A stretch of 16,146 nt of DNA. Origin: JBCDBH01 sp039184055. Its GTDB lineage: Bacteria > Acidobacteriota > Thermoanaerobaculia > Multivoradales > J023. The stretch is from NCBI GenBank assembly GCA_039184055.1, contig JBCDBH010000109.1, positions 1 through 16,146 on the forward strand, written 5' to 3'. The notes under the pieces were generated by a model that saw only the letters and a list, made by a program, of their open reading frames with translations, was not told the DNA's origin and searched no databases. Below, one piece after another: positions 13,342 to 16,146 of the stretch. The number at the start of each line of letters is the position of its first letter. Positions within the stretch are counted from its first letter, which is position 1. Made by a program: the position numbers and the translations under genes.

Positions 13342-14022
13342 ATGGCAGAGGCGGAACTGGATGACATCCAGGGGGAAGAAGGCACGGACGGTTCGTCCGG
13401 TGTGGCAGGCAGATTGTTGACGTTGACCGAAGTATCACGGTTGAGCGGTATTTCGATGCCGACTTTGCAACGCTATAAGAAGATGTATCAGGACCGGATT
13501 CCATCGGAAGGCCGAGGCCGGACACAGCGTTACTATCCCGAATCGATCGCTATTTTCCGTGAGCTCAAGAAAGAGAACATCGGCCGGCGTGGTCGACCCC
13601 GTAAGAAGCAGGTCGATGAGCTCCCGCCGGCGGTGGCGGCGCCACCGAAACGGCGTGGTCGGAGCAAAGAGAATCGCGCCGGCATGCTCACCTTGACCGA
13701 GATCTCGAAGCGGACCGGTATCTCGTATCCCACCCTGTTGCGGTACGTTCGTCGTCATCTCGACGAGATCCCGCACATGGGTGAAGGACGCGCGCGTCGG
13801 TATCCGGACGAGGCGGTCGAAGTGTTCAACCGTCTGCGGTCCGAAAGCGGTCGTGGTCGTCGGCGCCGGACGCCCGTCGAGGGTGGTGGTGCCGTGGGTC
13901 TCGATGCCGCCGCCACCGAGCGGATCCGCAACCTCGAGCGGCAGCTCCGCGAGCTCGAACGGCACATCAAGCGTCTCGAAAAAGAGATGTACAAGCCGTT
14001 CAAGGTCACGCTCCAGCGCTGA
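13342..14022 (+). CDS. Tandem MerR-type HTH regulator with AT-hook-like linkers and coiled coil
   Basis: The 226-residue product is a DNA-binding protein of unusual design. Two MerR-like winged-helix units sit at residues 25-77 (LTLTEVSRLSGISMPTLQRY) and 115-167 (LTLTEISKRTGISYPTLLRY). By eye about half of the aligned positions are identical, so they arose by internal duplication. The linker holds an AT-hook-like GRRGRPRKK (81-89) and a second basic patch PKRRGRSK (102-109). A third basic patch GRGRRRRTP (170-178) follows the second unit. Residues 190-216 form a heptad-rich helix (IRNLERQLRELERHIKRLEKE), a probable dimer coiled coil. No effector domain or metal-binding cysteines are present, unlike classical MerR proteins. 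The start is fixed by AGGAGG 7 bases upstream. A likely role is an autoregulated or architectural DNA-binding protein; the upstream GATCAG repeats are candidate sites. The target is unknown. Confidence 0.85.
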   Translation: MAEAELDDIQGEEGTDGSSGVAGRLLTLTEVSRLSGISMPTLQRYKKMYQDRIPSEGRGRTQRYYPESIAIFRELKKENIGRRGRPRKKQVDELPPAVAAPPKRRGRSKENRAGMLTLTEISKRTGISYPTLLRYVRRHLDEIPHMGEGRARRYPDEAVEVFNRLRSESGRGRRRRTPVEGGGAVGLDAAATERIRNLERQLRELERHIKRLEKEMYKPFKVTLQR

Positions 14023-14042
14023 CCGCCGCTCAGAAAAGTGGG

Positions 14043-15065
14043 CTATCCGGGACCGTCGTCGAGATGGTCCCAGCCCGCGGCCGCGAGCGGCGTGCCGTCG
14101 GCGAACGCAAGCTCGCCACGGTGCGCCGTGATCTCGCCGATCGCGACACAGCCGATCGGTGGCCGCACCCCCTCCGGTAGTGTGAAAAGCAATACATAGT
14201 CTTCACCACCCGTCCAGGCCGCGAGGTCGGGACGGATCCCGAGATGCTCGGCGAGTGGTCGTGCCCAGGCTGGAAAGAGCGGGGCATCGTCGAAAAGACG
14301 AGCGCCGACTTCGCTCTTACGACACAGCCGGTGGAGATCACGCGCTACGCCGTCCGAGACGTCGATCGCGGTGTGTCCGCCATGCTCGATCAGCCAGGCG
14401 GAGAGCCGGAGCTGGGGGCGGGGGAGAAGATGACGGACGAGCGCTCGTCGAATACTCGGCCACAGCGTACGCGGTGCCTCGATGACGCGGCGTTCTTGAA
14501 AGACATCGTCATCGAGCCAGCGAGTCATGTCGTGCCACGTCGCGGTGGCGGCCCAGTCCTTCGCATCAACCGTGGCGAGAAGCTGTTGCCCGAGGTGCGA
14601 CACACCCACCGTGCCCCCGAGCCAGATCACCTCACCCGGCTGCGCGGTGTCACGACGCAGCGAGCGTCCCGCTTCGAACGCTTCGCCGAGCAGGGTGAGC
14701 GTGGCCGCTGGATGCGCCTGGCGCGCCAGATCGCCACCGACGAGCCGCATGCCGACGTGGCGCGCGCTTCGTAGGAACGAGCGGAAGAAGCGTCGATGGG
14801 GAAAGTCGCCGGGTGCGGCGACGGTGAGCAGGCCCCAGCGGGGACGCGCACCCATCGCGGCGAGATCGCTGACGTTGACCGCCAGCAGTCGACGGGCCAT
14901 CACCGCTGGATCGAGCGCCGGAGGGAAATGGGTACCGGCGATTTGGCTGTCGACGGTGGCGATCCACGCGCCGTCCGGCAGGCTGGTGGCGTCGTCACCG
15001 ATCCACGCGCCGTCCTCTCCGAGCTGGTCGCGTAGCCAGGCGATCAGTGCATCTTCGTCACGCAT
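14043..15065 (-). CDS. thiL: Thiamine-monophosphate kinase
   Basis: The 340-residue product phosphorylates thiamine monophosphate to the active cofactor thiamine diphosphate. It belongs to the PurM/ThiL/SelD superfamily. Motifs are WIGDDAT (21-27, metal-binding aspartates D24/D25), the SQIAGTHF segment (40-47), AVNVSDLAAMGARP (62-75), LVGGDL (109-114), AIDVSDGVARDL (234-245) and GGEDYVLLF (287-295). Order and length agree with full-length ThiL. The start ATG (15065) lies 13 bases after the lon stop on the same strand; the ribosome site is weak, so translation may be coupled to lon. Its 3' end is convergent with the tandem-HTH gene, with only 20 bases between stops and no hairpin terminator there. 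No other thiamine genes are in the window. Confidence 0.94.
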   Translation of the reverse strand: MRDEDALIAWLRDQLGEDGAWIGDDATSLPDGAWIATVDSQIAGTHFPPALDPAVMARRLLAVNVSDLAAMGARPRWGLLTVAAPGDFPHRRFFRSFLRSARHVGMRLVGGDLARQAHPAATLTLLGEAFEAGRSLRRDTAQPGEVIWLGGTVGVSHLGQQLLATVDAKDWAATATWHDMTRWLDDDVFQERRVIEAPRTLWPSIRRALVRHLLPRPQLRLSAWLIEHGGHTAIDVSDGVARDLHRLCRKSEVGARLFDDAPLFPAWARPLAEHLGIRPDLAAWTGGEDYVLLFTLPEGVRPPIGCVAIGEITAHRGELAFADGTPLAAAGWDHLDDGPG

Positions 15066-15078
15066 CGGCGTGACGGGC

Positions 15079-16146
15079 TCAGTCGCCCTCGGGGAGCAGC
15101 GCGGCGTCGATCAGGTCGTCCATGTGCGCGAAGAATTTCAACGCCAGGGTGCGGCGAATCGATTGCGGCACCTCGCCGAGGTCGCGTCGATTGGGCTCGG
15201 GTAGGGCGACGGTATCGACCCCGGCGGTATGTGCCGCGAGCACCTTCTCTTTGACTCCGCCGATCGGCAAGATGTCGCCACGCAGGGTGATCTCGCCGGT
15301 CATCGCCAGCCGTGGATCGACCGGGCGACCGGTGATCACCGAGATCACCGCCGAGGCGATGGTGACACCCGCCGACGGACCGTCTTTGGGGATGGCGCCG
15401 GCCGGTGCATGGACGTGCAGATCACGATCGGTGAAGAACGTATCGTCGAGCCCGTGACGCGCCGACCAGGCGCGCGCATAGGAATGCGCGGTCTGCGCCG
15501 ATTCCTTCATGACGTCGCCGAGCTGACCGGTGAGTTGAAGCTTGCCCTTGCCGGGATGCGCCACCACCTCGATGAAGGTGACGTCGCCACCGGTCGCGGT
15601 CCACGCCAGGCCGGTGGCGATCCCGACCCGAGCCTGCTCGAGCAGGGTCTCGTTGAAATGTCGTGGCGGCCCGAGAAAGCGCTCGAGCTTGGTGGGGGTG
15701 ATGCGAACCTGAGTGGATTTGCCGTCGGCGACCCGTACCGCCACCTTTCGACACAGCGCGGCGATCTCACGTTCCAGATTGCGCAGCCCGGATTCCCGCG
15801 TATACGTGCGGATGACCTTTTCGAGCGCCGGGTTGGTGATGTGCAGATGCGCGTCGGTGAGACCGTGGGCTTCGAGCTGTTTCGGCAACAGATGCTGACG
15901 GGCGATCTCTTGTTTTTCGGCGTGGGTGTATCCCGATAGGCGGATCACTTCCATGCGATCGAGAAACGCCGGCTGGATCGGATCGAGCAGATTCGCGGTG
16001 GTGATGAAGAGCACCTGCGACAGATCGTAGGGAATGCCGAGGTAGTGGTCGCGAAACGTGCTGTTCTGCTCGGGATCGAGCACTTCGAGCAGGGCCGACG
16101 ACGGATCGCCCCGATAGTCGGCGCCGATCTTGTCGATCTCGTCGAG
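15079..16146 (-). CDS. lon: ATP-dependent Lon protease, C-terminal part (cut by window edge)
   Basis: The 355 visible residues are the C-terminal half of Lon, a cytoplasmic hexameric AAA+ protease that degrades misfolded and regulatory proteins. The fragment opens inside the Walker B region (LDEIDKIGADYRGDPSSAL), so the N-terminal substrate domain and Walker A are outside the window. It continues through LLEVLDPEQN, sensor-1 (FITTANLLDPIQPAFLDRME), the helical small AAA domain (RNLEREIAALCRKVA) and the protease domain. The catalytic dyad is intact: serine in PKDGPSAG (fragment residue 258) and lysine in GGVKEK (residue 301), 43 residues apart as in E. coli Lon. The reading frame is open to the window edge, so an internal ATG at 16083 is not the start. 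thiL follows 13 bases downstream. Confidence 0.97.
   Translation of the reverse strand, partial: LDEIDKIGADYRGDPSSALLEVLDPEQNSTFRDHYLGIPYDLSQVLFITTANLLDPIQPAFLDRMEVIRLSGYTHAEKQEIARQHLLPKQLEAHGLTDAHLHITNPALEKVIRTYTRESGLRNLEREIAALCRKVAVRVADGKSTQVRITPTKLERFLGPPRHFNETLLEQARVGIATGLAWTATGGDVTFIEVVAHPGKGKLQLTGQLGDVMKESAQTAHSYARAWSARHGLDDTFFTDRDLHVHAPAGAIPKDGPSAGVTIASAVISVITGRPVDPRLAMTGEITLRGDILPIGGVKEKVLAAHTAGVDTVALPEPNRRDLGEVPQSIRRTLALKFFAHMDDLIDAALLPEGD

Noticed and set aside
15079..16083. Lon-like protein starting at the internal ATG 16083
   Set aside because: The frame continues upstream with conserved Lon residues (LDEIDKIGADYRGDP) to the window edge, so this is a partial gene and not a short Lon.
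1..16146. Signs of mobile DNA, CRISPR, tRNA/rRNA or a defence island
   Set aside because: No repeats with spacers, integrase or transposase motifs, attachment repeats or RNA-gene signatures were seen. Gene content is core metabolism, envelope and regulation.

Overview
The window is GC-rich, densely packed chromosomal DNA from a bacterium that I infer to be a diderm (Gram-negative type). It carries an LpxH-like lipid A enzyme, a complete MlaE/MlaF/MlaD-type lipid ABC transporter, a PlsC acyltransferase and UDP-sugar enzymes. The phylum cannot be fixed from the sequence alone. The gene mix and the sigma-54 regulator with a long TPR region would fit Acidobacteriota, Myxococcota or a related lineage, but this is a weak guess. 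There is no sign of a phage, transposon, CRISPR array, tRNA or rRNA. Most of the window looks like vertically inherited core genome.

Left part (1-4491, all minus strand): an envelope operon reads leftward from a small four-helix membrane protein through MlaE permease, MlaF ATPase and MlaD/MCE protein to UDP-glucuronate 4-epimerase, and then to UDP-glucose 6-dehydrogenase, which is cut by the window edge. The first four genes overlap or nearly touch. The two sugar-nucleotide genes follow after gaps of 26 and 134 bases.

Middle part (4517-12474, plus strand): it starts only 25 bases from the divergent operon. First come a PlsC acyltransferase, an Mrp/ApbC Fe-S carrier ATPase and an LpxH-like phosphodiesterase, tightly packed. 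After a 106-base gap come a PhnP-like metallo-beta-lactamase-fold hydrolase, EPSP synthase (AroA, with leucine at the E. coli Pro101 position) and a large TPR plus sigma-54 AAA+ plus Fis-HTH regulator.

Right part: a peroxiredoxin (12606-13082) and a MerR-like regulator (13342-14022) read rightward. The regulator is unusual: two tandem MerR-type helix-turn-helix units joined by AT-hook-like basic stretches, followed by a coiled coil. The 259 bases in front of it are the most structured non-coding DNA in the window. They hold a promoter-like sequence, a dyad with the GATCAG motif, a 13-bp hairpin, and a terminator-type hairpin whose loop can pair with the leader. This looks like an attenuated leader or small RNA. 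Convergent to it, on the minus strand, Lon protease (cut at the right edge) is followed after 13 bases by thiamine-monophosphate kinase.

The best candidates for something undescribed are the tandem-HTH/AT-hook protein with its structured leader, the TPR/sigma-54 regulator with its degenerate N-terminal region, and the duplicated start/stop junction between mlaE and mlaF.
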